Shown here one piece after another: positions 23,820 through 31,243 of a DNA stretch of 40,758 bases. The stretch is taken from the NCBI GenBank assembly GCA_047638695.1, contig JBLINY010000033.1, forward strand, positions 1 through 40,758, read 5' to 3'. The translations under genes and the position numbers were made by a program. The stretch's first letter is position 1. Every line of letters starts with the position of its first letter. A model generated the notes under the pieces. The model searched no databases and was not told the origin of the DNA. It worked only from the letters and a program-made list of their open reading frames with translations. The stretch is from JAHECQ01 sp047638695. Lineage in GTDB: Bacteria; Actinomycetota; Acidimicrobiia; Acidimicrobiales; SZUA-35.

Positions 23820-24355
23820 AGTTGTCGATAGCGGGCCTCGACCAACGTCGAATCGTTCACGAGGTCGACCCGCTTCAGCGACAGCCGGTCGATGGGTTGA
23901 CCAATCAACTCCTCCACCTAGGTCCTGGCGCTGGCCTCGTCGGCGAAGGCCCGATCAAGCGTCAGCTCGAGATGTCGGTATCGGCCAAAGACGAGCGGAT
24001 GGCCCGCAATCAGCATGACCAACACGATCAGTGTCATCAACGCCGGTCCCAGCCACGTCGGATCGGGCTGGAGACCTCCAAGCAGGCCAATGCTGAGCGC
24101 CGAGAAGTAGAAGGCAACGTCCTCTTGCCCAAGCTCGTCTGAGCGCACCCGCACAATCGACAGCACACCGAACAGACCCAAACCCAAGCCTGCCGAAACC
24201 GTGTTCGAGGCCAGCGTGGTCGCGACAGCCAACGTGCCGATGTTCAGAGCGAAGAAGGCAACGACGAGGTCCTTGCGGCCATAGCGCGGGAGGTACACGC
24301 CGAACACCAGGACGGTGACGGCCACCAGATCAGCGGCGATCAGGGCGAACTCCAT
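23807..24355 (-). CDS. DUF4956 membrane protein, interrupted by in-frame TAG near its end
   Basis: Partner of the VTC-domain protein. From ATG 24355: MEFALIAADLVAVTVLVFGV, LPRYGRKDLVVAFFALNIGT, a glycine-rich helix (SAGLGLGLFGVLSIVRVRSD), the conserved EDVAFYFSALSIGLLGG, and a last membrane segment before HPLVFGRYRHLELTLDRAF. TAG at 23918-23920 follows EASART. The same frame then continues for 36 codons (VEELIGQPIDRLSLKRVDLV, NDSTLVEARYRQL) to a TGA overlapping the VTC start by ATGA. That tail looks like the normal cytosolic end of the family, so the TAG is probably a mutation, error or readthrough site, not the natural end. Confidence 0.8.
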
Positions 24356-24418
24356 GGATCCCAATCGGCAGTAGGACTTCCAGGTTGACCTTCGGACCTC
24401 ACGAGCGAGACTGGAGGC

Positions 24419-24820
24419 GTGTCGCAGCCGAACGTCCACCCCCAAACAAGCTCGAACGAGCCGACCGTCGTTTTGTCGTCGTGGCATGGCCCGTGGCCCG
24501 ACGACGACCGCGACGCCAACTTCAAACACGACGTTGCGCTCTATAGCAAGCTTGACCCGCTCGAGACGTTGGGAAATCTGTCGGAGGCCACGGGGATTCC
24601 GGTCGGTTCGCTCTGTCGCTACATCCTGGCCAAATGGGCTGCCGCAGGAGCCGAGGCCTTGATGACGTTGGGTCCGACCGCCATCACCCGTATGACCGAT
24701 GCGGTTGCCGCGGCCGAGGCGAGCGACTCTGACGACGAGCGACTGGCGACGTATCGCGACATCACGGCACAACTGTCATGGCTGCGGGCACCCCTCGACG
24801 ATCCCGAGCTGTATGACTAA
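24419..24820 (+). CDS. DUF6027-like cytosolic protein
   Basis: 133 residues from GTG 24419, divergent from DUF4956 (63 bp). Central block LDPLETLGNLSEATGIPVGS then LCRYILAKWAAAGAEALMTLGP, ending in acidic DDPELYD. I associate this with the actinobacterial DUF6027 family from memory; no function is known. The short helix LSEATGIPVGSLCRYILAKW could be a small DNA-binding-like helical bundle, but no firm evidence exists. Confidence 0.62.
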   Translation: MSQPNVHPQTSSNEPTVVLSSWHGPWPDDDRDANFKHDVALYSKLDPLETLGNLSEATGIPVGSLCRYILAKWAAAGAEALMTLGPTAITRMTDAVAAAEASDSDDERLATYRDITAQLSWLRAPLDDPELYD

Positions 24821-24845
24821 ACGCGTATGACCAAGCGCCTATGAC
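24812..24845. repeat. Three 14-bp-period TATGAC copies at a convergent junction
   Basis: TATGAC(T/C)AA(A/G)CGC-like units at 24812, 24826 and 24840 bridge the stop of the DUF6027-like gene and the stop of the convergent esterase. Confidence 0.65.
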
Positions 24846-25630
24846 AGAACGAGGGTGCGCAGTCCGCGACTGATTGCGGCGCCGATGGCCGAGTTGTGAT
24901 TCTCGTCGGCCAGCACCACCCGGTGTAGCACCAGGCTCGGATACCCGCGAGAGGCGAGTGAAGCCCCCAATACCTCGACATTTGAGCGCATGCGGAAGTA
25001 GTCGTTCTCGGAGTCGCCGTCTTCGAGTTCGCCGGTCGACAGAAAAACCTCGGCGTGCATGTCGTCGTTCTCCGTCGCATAGGTCTCTTCGAAACCAAGG
25101 ATGACGCGGTCGTGCCACCACACTGACGGGCTAGCCAGCAACCACTTGTCGAACAGTTCGGGCTTCGCCAACAACGCCCGCATACCGAACAACGCACTGA
25201 AGCTATGTCCGACAAACCATCGTTCACCGATTCGGTAGTCGGCTTCGAGGCGGGGGAGGAGCTGGTCGGTGATGAAGGCAATCAGTAGGTCGGCCTTGCC
25301 GCACTGGTCGGCCTCGAGGCCCTTCACCCCGGTTTCGGCTGGCGGCACCCAAGCGGTGGGCGTGTACCAACGAGCTCGTTGCCTGAGGTACTCGCCCATG
25401 TTCTGCTCGGCGAACGAAACCCCAACAACAATCGCCTCTGGCGCCTCACCGCCCATCGACATCACCCTGGTGGCATCCATGGCGGTACCGAAGATCCATG
25501 CCCCATCCAGGCAGACGACGACCGGCGCACTTTCGAGCTTGTCGTAGCGCACCGGAAGGCTGACCGTGATGTCATGTTCAATGCCACTCAGGTCGCAGGT
25601 CAGTTGGAACGAAGTCGTTGGCCAGGTCAC
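24839..25630 (-). CDS. Alpha/beta-hydrolase esterase (Fes/IroE-type)
   Basis: 263 residues from a GTG at 25630. Features of the esterase D/enterochelin-esterase-like group: VVVCLDGAWIF, FITDQLLPRLEADYRIGERW, the nucleophile elbow GHSFS (S143), LLASPSVWW, and the C-terminal His in ADENHNSAIG. Cytosolic, with no signal peptide. Natural ester is unknown. Divergent from the flavoprotein gene with 52 bp between starts. The stop is embedded in a 14-bp-period repeat. Confidence 0.82.
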   Translation of the reverse strand: MTWPTTSFQLTCDLSGIEHDITVSLPVRYDKLESAPVVVCLDGAWIFGTAMDATRVMSMGGEAPEAIVVGVSFAEQNMGEYLRQRARWYTPTAWVPPAETGVKGLEADQCGKADLLIAFITDQLLPRLEADYRIGERWFVGHSFSALFGMRALLAKPELFDKWLLASPSVWWHDRVILGFEETYATENDDMHAEVFLSTGELEDGDSENDYFRMRSNVEVLGASLASRGYPSLVLHRVVLADENHNSAIGAAISRGLRTLVLS

Positions 25631-25682
25631 GTCGAGAAAGAGTGGTACACGTCAGCCCGCCGGTCCATTTACGCTTCTTGTC

Positions 25683-26891
25683 ATGGTCGACAATCCGCTA
25701 CTCACTTTCGCTCCCGACGACGTGCCACGAACGGTCACGCCGCTCCTGGAGGCCATCGCCAGCCAGGCGGCGATTGCTGATTCGAGCCGCACCATCGATC
25801 CCGAACTGATCTCGGCCCTGAAGTCGAGCGACGTGATGAAGCTGGCGGCCAGCACCAACATTGGTGGCATCGAGGCCTCGGTGCTGCAGATCGGGCGCGA
25901 GCTCGAGGCCATTTCAGCCCGATGCACCAGCACAGCATGGACGATGTGGAATCACTTGGCCGTCTTCCACCTGTTCGTTGGTTGCCTCGGTCCATCCCAC
26001 CACGACTTGCTGACGGACATCGTTCAAAACGGCGAGTGGGTGTGCTTCCCTGGAGGTGCCGGCTCCGGGGTGACGGGAGTGATCGAGGGCGATCACATTC
26101 GCCTCAACGGAAAGGGCTCGTTCAGCTCAGGTGGTCGGTACGCCGACTGGACCGGCGCCGCCTTCGTCATCCTCGATGCCGATGGCAATCGGGTCGAGCC
26201 GCTCGACCTTCGTTTCACCATTCTTCGTACCGAGTCAGAGGGTGTGAAGATCGACCCGACCTGGGATGGCAGCGGCGTGCGGGCGTCGGCCACCGACGAC
26301 ATCCACTACACCGACGTGTTGGTCCCCCTCGAACGCGTCGTTGGCTGGTTCGGCGCCAATCGGGCCGAATCGCTGCGCGAGGTTCCCGTGGTGGCCCATC
26401 GTTATCGCGAAGACTGGGTGGGACTGTCGGATGTGTGGCTCGGTTGGATGGGCGTCGGCCTTGTCCGGGCCGCCCTCGACGAGGCCACCGAATCGATCCG
26501 AACCCGCAAGTCGATCATGGGCCACAAGATGGTGACCCGCCCGACCATCCAGGTGAACCTCGGCCATGCTGCTGCACTTGTTGGTGCGGCGGCGGCGACG
26601 GTGGAGACGGCGTGTGTACAGGTCGATCGGCGCATCGAGGCCGGCCAGATTCCCGACGAGGCCGACTATCTGCGACAGATGGCGTTGGCCACCTCGGCCA
26701 TCGGCCAGCTGGCCGAAGCAATGCACCTCATCCAACGCTCGTCGGGCGGGAACGGCCTCCGCGAAGGAGGCTCGTTCGACCGGCGCTGGCGCGACTTTCA
26801 GCCAATGCCGCTGCACATCAACGCCCACCAGGACCGGGTTCACCACCAACTCGGTCGATACATCTTGGGCGAAGAGCTCGAGTCGTTCTAA
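25683..26891 (+). CDS. HsaA-like flavin-dependent monooxygenase (acyl-CoA dehydrogenase fold)
   Basis: 402 residues. It has the acyl-CoA dehydrogenase fold but the features of two-component hydroxylases such as HsaA: ISARCTSTAWTMWNHLAVFH, WVCFPGGAGSG, GKGSFSSGGRYADWTGAAFV (instead of the dehydrogenase TEP..GSD block), TWDGSGVRASATDDI, and a C-terminal QRSSGGNGLREGGSFDRRWR then HQDRVHHQLGRY. These enzymes hydroxylate phenolic substrates with FMNH2 or FADH2 from a separate reductase; none is encoded nearby. Steroid or aromatic breakdown is plausible given the P450 and acyl-CoA dehydrogenases, but inferred. Confidence 0.8.
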   Translation: MVDNPLLTFAPDDVPRTVTPLLEAIASQAAIADSSRTIDPELISALKSSDVMKLAASTNIGGIEASVLQIGRELEAISARCTSTAWTMWNHLAVFHLFVGCLGPSHHDLLTDIVQNGEWVCFPGGAGSGVTGVIEGDHIRLNGKGSFSSGGRYADWTGAAFVILDADGNRVEPLDLRFTILRTESEGVKIDPTWDGSGVRASATDDIHYTDVLVPLERVVGWFGANRAESLREVPVVAHRYREDWVGLSDVWLGWMGVGLVRAALDEATESIRTRKSIMGHKMVTRPTIQVNLGHAAALVGAAAATVETACVQVDRRIEAGQIPDEADYLRQMALATSAIGQLAEAMHLIQRSSGGNGLREGGSFDRRWRDFQPMPLHINAHQDRVHHQLGRYILGEELESF

Positions 26892-26920
26892 GGGAGCTCC
26901 CGGTCATCAGCCCAAGTCCA

Positions 26921-27028
26921 CCTGTCGTCGTTCGGCGACAAGTTTTCCTTGTCTTCGTACGGCGACAGGATTACTATGTAGTCGAACGACGACAAAGGTA
27001 CCGAGCAGTCGAACGACGACAGAGGGAT
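26921..27028. repeat. 4 x 27-bp tandem repeat with dyad cores upstream of hipBA (candidate operator array)
   Basis: Related 18-bp cores begin at 26923, 26950, 26977 and 27004, exactly 27 bp apart. Consensus is close to TGT-(C/A)GTCGnACGnCGACA, with GTCG/CGAC arms (TGTC...GACA in the first two). The last core ends 18 bp before the HipB ATG. HipB proteins repress their own operon through repeated palindromes, so this is a strong operator candidate, though spaced differently from E. coli. Confidence 0.72.
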
Positions 27029-27039
27029 GAGGATCAGAG

Positions 27040-27393
27040 ATGCCGACCGAACAACTTCGCAGCTCTCGAGCCTTTGGCGCAGCCGTAAAGGCGGCCAGGA
27101 CCCAACAGGGCCTCACACAGGCCGAGGTGGCCCAGCGGGCCGGCGTTGGTCGGCCGTGGCTCTCCGAGCTGGAGTCTGGCAAACGAACGGCCGAGCTGGG
27201 TCGGGCACTGTCGGTAGTCGATGCGCTCGGATTAGCCGTCAGCTTGACGCCGGTGGTGCAGTCGGGCGCGGATCTCGGCGCCCTGCTTACTGGCAGCACA
27301 GCCACTGACAGCACAGCCACTGACAGCACAGCCAATGACAGCACAGACACAGACACAGACACAGACACAGACACAGACACAGACGATGTCTGA
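27040..27393 (+). CDS. hipB: HipB-like antitoxin (XRE-family repressor) with Thr/Asp repeat tail
   Basis: 117 residues. Residues ~8-68 form an XRE helix-turn-helix: FGAAVKAARTQQGLTQAEVA, QRAGVGRPWLSELESGKRTA and LGRALSVVDALGLAVSL, typical of HipB antitoxins that bind HipA and the operon operator. The C-terminal ~35 residues are low complexity: three TATDS-like 5-residue repeats then (TD)7. E. coli HipB has a short flexible C-terminal tail used for Lon degradation; an equivalent role for this tail is inference. The end overlaps the HipA start by 8 bp, and four 27-bp repeats precede it. Confidence 0.85.
   Translation: MPTEQLRSSRAFGAAVKAARTQQGLTQAEVAQRAGVGRPWLSELESGKRTAELGRALSVVDALGLAVSLTPVVQSGADLGALLTGSTATDSTATDSTANDSTDTDTDTDTDTDTDDV
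27295..27384. repeat. 15-bp x3 and ACAGAC x7 repeats at the hipB/hipA overlap
   Basis: AGCACAGCCACTGAC at 27295, 27310 and 27325 (one change), a partial unit, then seven perfect ACAGAC hexamers 27343-27384, ending 1 nt before the HipA ATG. They leave no room for a Shine-Dalgarno site at hipA. Confidence 0.93.
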
Positions 27394-28666
27394 AACTCTT
27401 GCCGTCCTGCTCGAGGGGTCGGTCATCGGCGAGCTGACCCGGGCCGATGACGGCCGTCTCAACCTTCGCCTCGTAGCCCCAACGACTAATAGCCCCCGCA
27501 CCCCGCTGTCGGTGTCGATGCCAAACAGCCAAGACGAACATCGCGACCAGCGAATCAATCCGTGGTTGTGGGGGCTTCTTCCCGACAACGGCGATGTCCT
27601 CGCCCGGTGGGGGAGAGACTTCGGCGTGTCCACGAACAATCCCTTCGGGCTCTTGGGCACCCAGGTTGGCCACGACTGCGCTGGGGCCGTCCAGTTCTGC
27701 GCCATGGATCAGGCTGACGATCTCATCAACCGTCCGGGCGACATCAGCTGGCTGACCGAGGCCCAGATCGCAGCCCGCCTTCGGGAACTGCGCCGAGACG
27801 GCACCGGCTGGCTCGGGCCCGGCTTCGCCGGTCAGTTCAGTCTCGGCGGGGCGCAAGCCAAGACAGCACTGCATCGAGGTAGTACTGATTGGGGCCTTCC
27901 AAGCGGATCGCTGCCAACAACACACATCTTTAAGCCAGCGGTCGCCGGACTGGTCTGGCAGGACCTCAACGAGCACCTTTGCCTCGCTGCGGCACGTCAT
28001 GCCGGTCTGCAGGCAGCCGCTACTCGGATCGAGTCATTCGAAGATCAGACCGCCATCGTCGTCGAACGATTCGACCGGCAGCTCGTGGACGGCGCACTTC
28101 GTCGTATTCATACCGAAGACCTCTGCCAAAGTCTGTCAGTTCACCCCGCACGTAAGTACCAGGCGGAAGGAGGCCCGTCGGCGAAGGACATCGTCGAGTT
28201 GCTCCGGTCCGTCGTCCCCGGGCTGGCAGCCAGCGAGGACGTATGGCGCTTCGTTGATGCCCTCGCCTTCAACTGGCTCATCGCCGGTACCGATGCCCAT
28301 GCCAAGAACTACAGCCTGCTGCTGGCTGGCACCCAGGTACGGCTGGCCCCGCTGTATGATATTGCGTCGATTCTTCCCTACGACGACAGCGCCGGCCGCA
28401 AGATCAAGCTGGCCATGAAGATCGGCGATGACTATCGCCTCGATCGGATCGACCGCCGCCAGGCATGGCAGTCGATGGCTTCTGATCTGGGCTTACCAGC
28501 GGACGCGGTGCTCACCCGGGTACATGATCTGGCGCTGCGCCTGGCCGCGGCGTTCAACCAAGCAGCGGCCGACACCATTCCAGCTGGATTGCAGACAGAT
28601 TTTCCCGAGCGCCTCACCGAGCTCGTCGCCGAGCGAGCCCAGCGGTGTGCCAACCTGCTCTGCTGA
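27386..28666 (+). CDS. hipA: HipA-like Ser/Thr kinase toxin
   Basis: 426 residues from ATG 27386. HipA N-terminal subdomain 1 (MSETLAVLLEGSVIGELTR, then RINPWLWGLLPDNGDVL), the P-loop-like FSLGGAQAKTAL (~152-163), ERFDRQL, the catalytic DAHAKNYS (~303-310) and the metal-binding LAPLYDIASILPY (~330). Such toxins phosphorylate an aminoacyl-tRNA synthetase (GltX for E. coli HipA) and slow translation, giving tolerance. Same frame extends upstream through the hexamer repeat to an ATG at 27335 (QTQT-rich), but the family begins at 27386. Translation likely depends on coupling to hipB. Confidence 0.9.
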   Translation: MSETLAVLLEGSVIGELTRADDGRLNLRLVAPTTNSPRTPLSVSMPNSQDEHRDQRINPWLWGLLPDNGDVLARWGRDFGVSTNNPFGLLGTQVGHDCAGAVQFCAMDQADDLINRPGDISWLTEAQIAARLRELRRDGTGWLGPGFAGQFSLGGAQAKTALHRGSTDWGLPSGSLPTTHIFKPAVAGLVWQDLNEHLCLAAARHAGLQAAATRIESFEDQTAIVVERFDRQLVDGALRRIHTEDLCQSLSVHPARKYQAEGGPSAKDIVELLRSVVPGLAASEDVWRFVDALAFNWLIAGTDAHAKNYSLLLAGTQVRLAPLYDIASILPYDDSAGRKIKLAMKIGDDYRLDRIDRRQAWQSMASDLGLPADAVLTRVHDLALRLAAAFNQAAADTIPAGLQTDFPERLTELVAERAQRCANLLC

Positions 28667-28688
28667 CGACACAGCCACCTGGCCAGAT

Positions 28689-28875
28689 ACCGAGTCTGGC
28701 TAGACACCGAGTCTGGCTAGACACCGAGTCTGGCTAGACACCGAGTCTGGCTAGACACCGAGTCTGGCTAGACACCGAGTCTGGCTAGATACCGAGTCTG
28801 GCTAGATACCGAGTCTGGCTAGATACCGAGTCTGGCTAGATACCGAGTCTGGCTAGATACCGAGTCTGGCTAGAC
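28689..28875. repeat. 11 x 17-bp tandem array between hipA and the CoxL-like gene
   Basis: Unit ACCGAGTCTGGCTAGAC, 11 gapless copies, with only the last base varying (C in copies 1-5 and 11, T in 6-10). Each unit contains a small inverted repeat GTCT-GGCT-AGAC. The last copy supplies the TAG stop of the minus-strand gene. No spacers, so not CRISPR. Confidence 0.95.
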
Positions 28876-31161
28876 ACTGAGGGCTTCCCAGACTCGTTGC
28901 GGCGTCACCGGGAGATCGAGATGGCGAATACCAAGATGGGACAGGGCGTCAATTACAGCGTTCTGCACGGCGGGTACGCCGCCGATCGTCCCCGATTCGG
29001 CAATGCCTTTGAAGCCCAACGGATTTTGCGGCGATGGATTCTCGGTGAGATGGCTGTCGAATGACGGCATCTCGGCTGCCGATGGGAAGGCGTAGTCCAA
29101 GAAGTTCGAAGTGAGTGGATTGCCGTTGTCGTCGTAAACGAACTCTTCGTACAACGCCTGCCCAATCGCTTGGCCAACACCACCATGGACCTGCCCCAGA
29201 GCGATCATCGGGTTGAGGATGGTGCCAGCATCATCGACGGTGACCATCCGAAGCAGCTCGACCTCTCCAGTTTCGGTGTCAACTTCGACCACCGCGGCGT
29301 AGGCACCGTAAGGAACCGTCGGCCCCTCGGGTTCGTACTCGGTCTCGCACTTGAAGCCCCAGTCGTCGTCGGCCTCGGGGGGCTTGCGCTCGGCCGCCAT
29401 CGCAACCGCAACCTCGGCCCAACCGGTGCTGGCGGCAGAGGGCGAGCCAGCCACATGGAAGCTGCCGCTGGCGATGTCGAGCACGACGTCGCCGACCGCC
29501 GCCTCCAGCAAGTCTGCAGCCGTCTGCTTGGCTTCGATCACCATGGTGTCGGTGGCAATGGCAACCGCGGTGCCGGCCTTTTGGGCCGAACGCGATCCGC
29601 CTGTGATGCCACCCTTCGGCACGATGTCGGTATCACCATGGACAATCTCGATCTTCTCGAACGGGACGCCCGTTCGTTCCGCAACGAGCATCGACCATGT
29701 CGTGTAGTGGCCCTGGCCGTAGGGCGACGATCCGGTGAGAACACGAAAACCACCATCGGGCTTGAGCTCGATCGAGCCGTACTCGGCACCTGGCACACCA
29801 GCCGTCCGGTCGATGAACGTCGAAAGGCCGATGCCCAACGCCTTGGATGACCCATCGGCTCGACGCTGCGCCTGCTCTACTTTCACCGCGTCATAGCCCA
29901 CCTCGGACACCATCAGTTCAAGTGCTTCGTGGTAGTCGCCCGAGTCGTAGAAGAGCCCGGTCACGTTGGTGAACGGAAGCTCATCGGCCCGCAGGAGGTT
30001 CTTACGCCGCACTGCCAGCGAATCCATAGCGATCTCGGCCGCGAACAGATCGACGGCTCGATCAATGTGGGCGCCACCTTCTGGTCGGCCAGCCCCTCGA
30101 TAGGCGACCGTCGGCGTGGTGTTCGTAACCACCGTCGTGTACGTCCAGCGGTGGCGTGGCACTCGGAAGGGACCGGGCAACACCATGCAGGCATTGCGGG
30201 CCAGGGCTGGCCCGGCAACGGGATAGGCACCGCAATCGCCAAGCACGTGAATTTCCCACGCCTTCATCGTGCCGTCGCGGTCGCCACCCAGCTTGATCGT
30301 GTGTCGTTGCGCACGCGAGTGGCCGAGCCCGACCATGTCGGCCGAACGATGTGGCGTCCAACGAACAGGTCGGCCGGCGCGCTTGGCCAGCAGTGGCAGA
30401 GCGAGATCCTCGGGGTAGAAGCGAGACTTTGCACCGAAGCTGCCACCGACGTCAGATGTCAGCACCCGAACCTGACTGGGATCGAGGCCGTAGTACGTCG
30501 ACAACCCCTTCTGAATTGGATGCACGCCCTGACACGATGCGTAGTGCACCAGCCGACCGTCTTCTGTCCACATCGATGCCGCGGTGCGAGTCTCCAGCGG
30601 ACAGGGGGCCAGACGCTGGTTGACAAACACCGCCTCGACAACGACTTCGCAGTCGCTGAAATCGACCTCATCACCCATGGTCTCGGTCACCATGACGTTG
30701 GTGCCGAGTTCGGGGAACAGCTTGACATCGCTCGTCTCGGAGTCTTCAAGCCGCACTAGAGCGGGCAAAGGTTCATAGTTCACGACCACGGCCTCTGCCG
30801 CGTCGGCAGCCTCGGCTTCGGATTCGGCGACAATCACAGCCACGGGTTCGCCGACGAAACGAACTCTGTCGGCGGCCAACAACGACCGCTCCGTCCCCTC
30901 GGGGTAGTTCGGTGGACTCCCTGGCATCGGGCCCAGGTGCGCAACATCGGCTGCGGTGAGAACATCGACGACACCGGGCATCGATGCAGCCTCCGATGTG
31001 TCAATCGAGATGATCAGCGCGTGGGCCTCGATTGATGTGACGAAGTGGGCGACCAGCGCATTGTCAAGATCGATGTCACCTACGAAGGTCGTATCGCCCT
31101 TCAACAGGCGCGGATCCTCGACTCGCAGTACCGATGTTCCAAGAAGATCAGTTGTCGTCAT
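28870..31161 (-). CDS. CoxL/XdhA-type molybdopterin-binding oxidoreductase large subunit
   Basis: 763 residues. Xanthine oxidase-family molybdenum subunit: LLGTSVLRVEDPRLLKGDTTFVG-type opening, LAPCPLETRTA, DVGGSFGAKSRFYPEDLALP, AYRGAGRPEGGAHIDRAVDL, GSSPYGQGHYTTWSMLVAER, and the Mo-site glutamate block GFKGIAESGTIGGVPAV. The active loop reads AYRGAGR, the form II pattern, not the AYRCSFR of form I CO dehydrogenase, so CO oxidation is unlikely. The FAD and 2Fe-2S subunits normally next to it are absent here, so partners must be elsewhere. Its stop comes from the 17-bp array. Confidence 0.9.
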   Translation of the reverse strand: MTTTDLLGTSVLRVEDPRLLKGDTTFVGDIDLDNALVAHFVTSIEAHALIISIDTSEAASMPGVVDVLTAADVAHLGPMPGSPPNYPEGTERSLLAADRVRFVGEPVAVIVAESEAEAADAAEAVVVNYEPLPALVRLEDSETSDVKLFPELGTNVMVTETMGDEVDFSDCEVVVEAVFVNQRLAPCPLETRTAASMWTEDGRLVHYASCQGVHPIQKGLSTYYGLDPSQVRVLTSDVGGSFGAKSRFYPEDLALPLLAKRAGRPVRWTPHRSADMVGLGHSRAQRHTIKLGGDRDGTMKAWEIHVLGDCGAYPVAGPALARNACMVLPGPFRVPRHRWTYTTVVTNTTPTVAYRGAGRPEGGAHIDRAVDLFAAEIAMDSLAVRRKNLLRADELPFTNVTGLFYDSGDYHEALELMVSEVGYDAVKVEQAQRRADGSSKALGIGLSTFIDRTAGVPGAEYGSIELKPDGGFRVLTGSSPYGQGHYTTWSMLVAERTGVPFEKIEIVHGDTDIVPKGGITGGSRSAQKAGTAVAIATDTMVIEAKQTAADLLEAAVGDVVLDIASGSFHVAGSPSAASTGWAEVAVAMAAERKPPEADDDWGFKCETEYEPEGPTVPYGAYAAVVEVDTETGEVELLRMVTVDDAGTILNPMIALGQVHGGVGQAIGQALYEEFVYDDNGNPLTSNFLDYAFPSAAEMPSFDSHLTENPSPQNPLGFKGIAESGTIGGVPAVQNAVIDALSHLGIRHLDLPVTPQRVWEALSV

Positions 31162-31243
31162 CCTCGGACCCTACTGACCGATGGGCCGCGACTCGAACCG
31201 GTGCGGGTCGGATGTGGACGAATTCCGTGCCACGCTGTGCACG

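Noticed and set aside
28689..28875. CRISPR array
   Set aside because: The 17-bp units are directly adjacent with no spacers, and no cas genes are nearby.
28870..31161. Aerobic CO dehydrogenase
   Set aside because: The active-site loop is AYRGAGR, not the AYRCSFR of form I enzymes, and partner subunits are missing.
31185..31215. tRNA-like T-arm (ACTCGAACC) near the start of the membrane-anchored protein
   Set aside because: The flanking bases do not pair into T or acceptor stems and no cloverleaf can be drawn.
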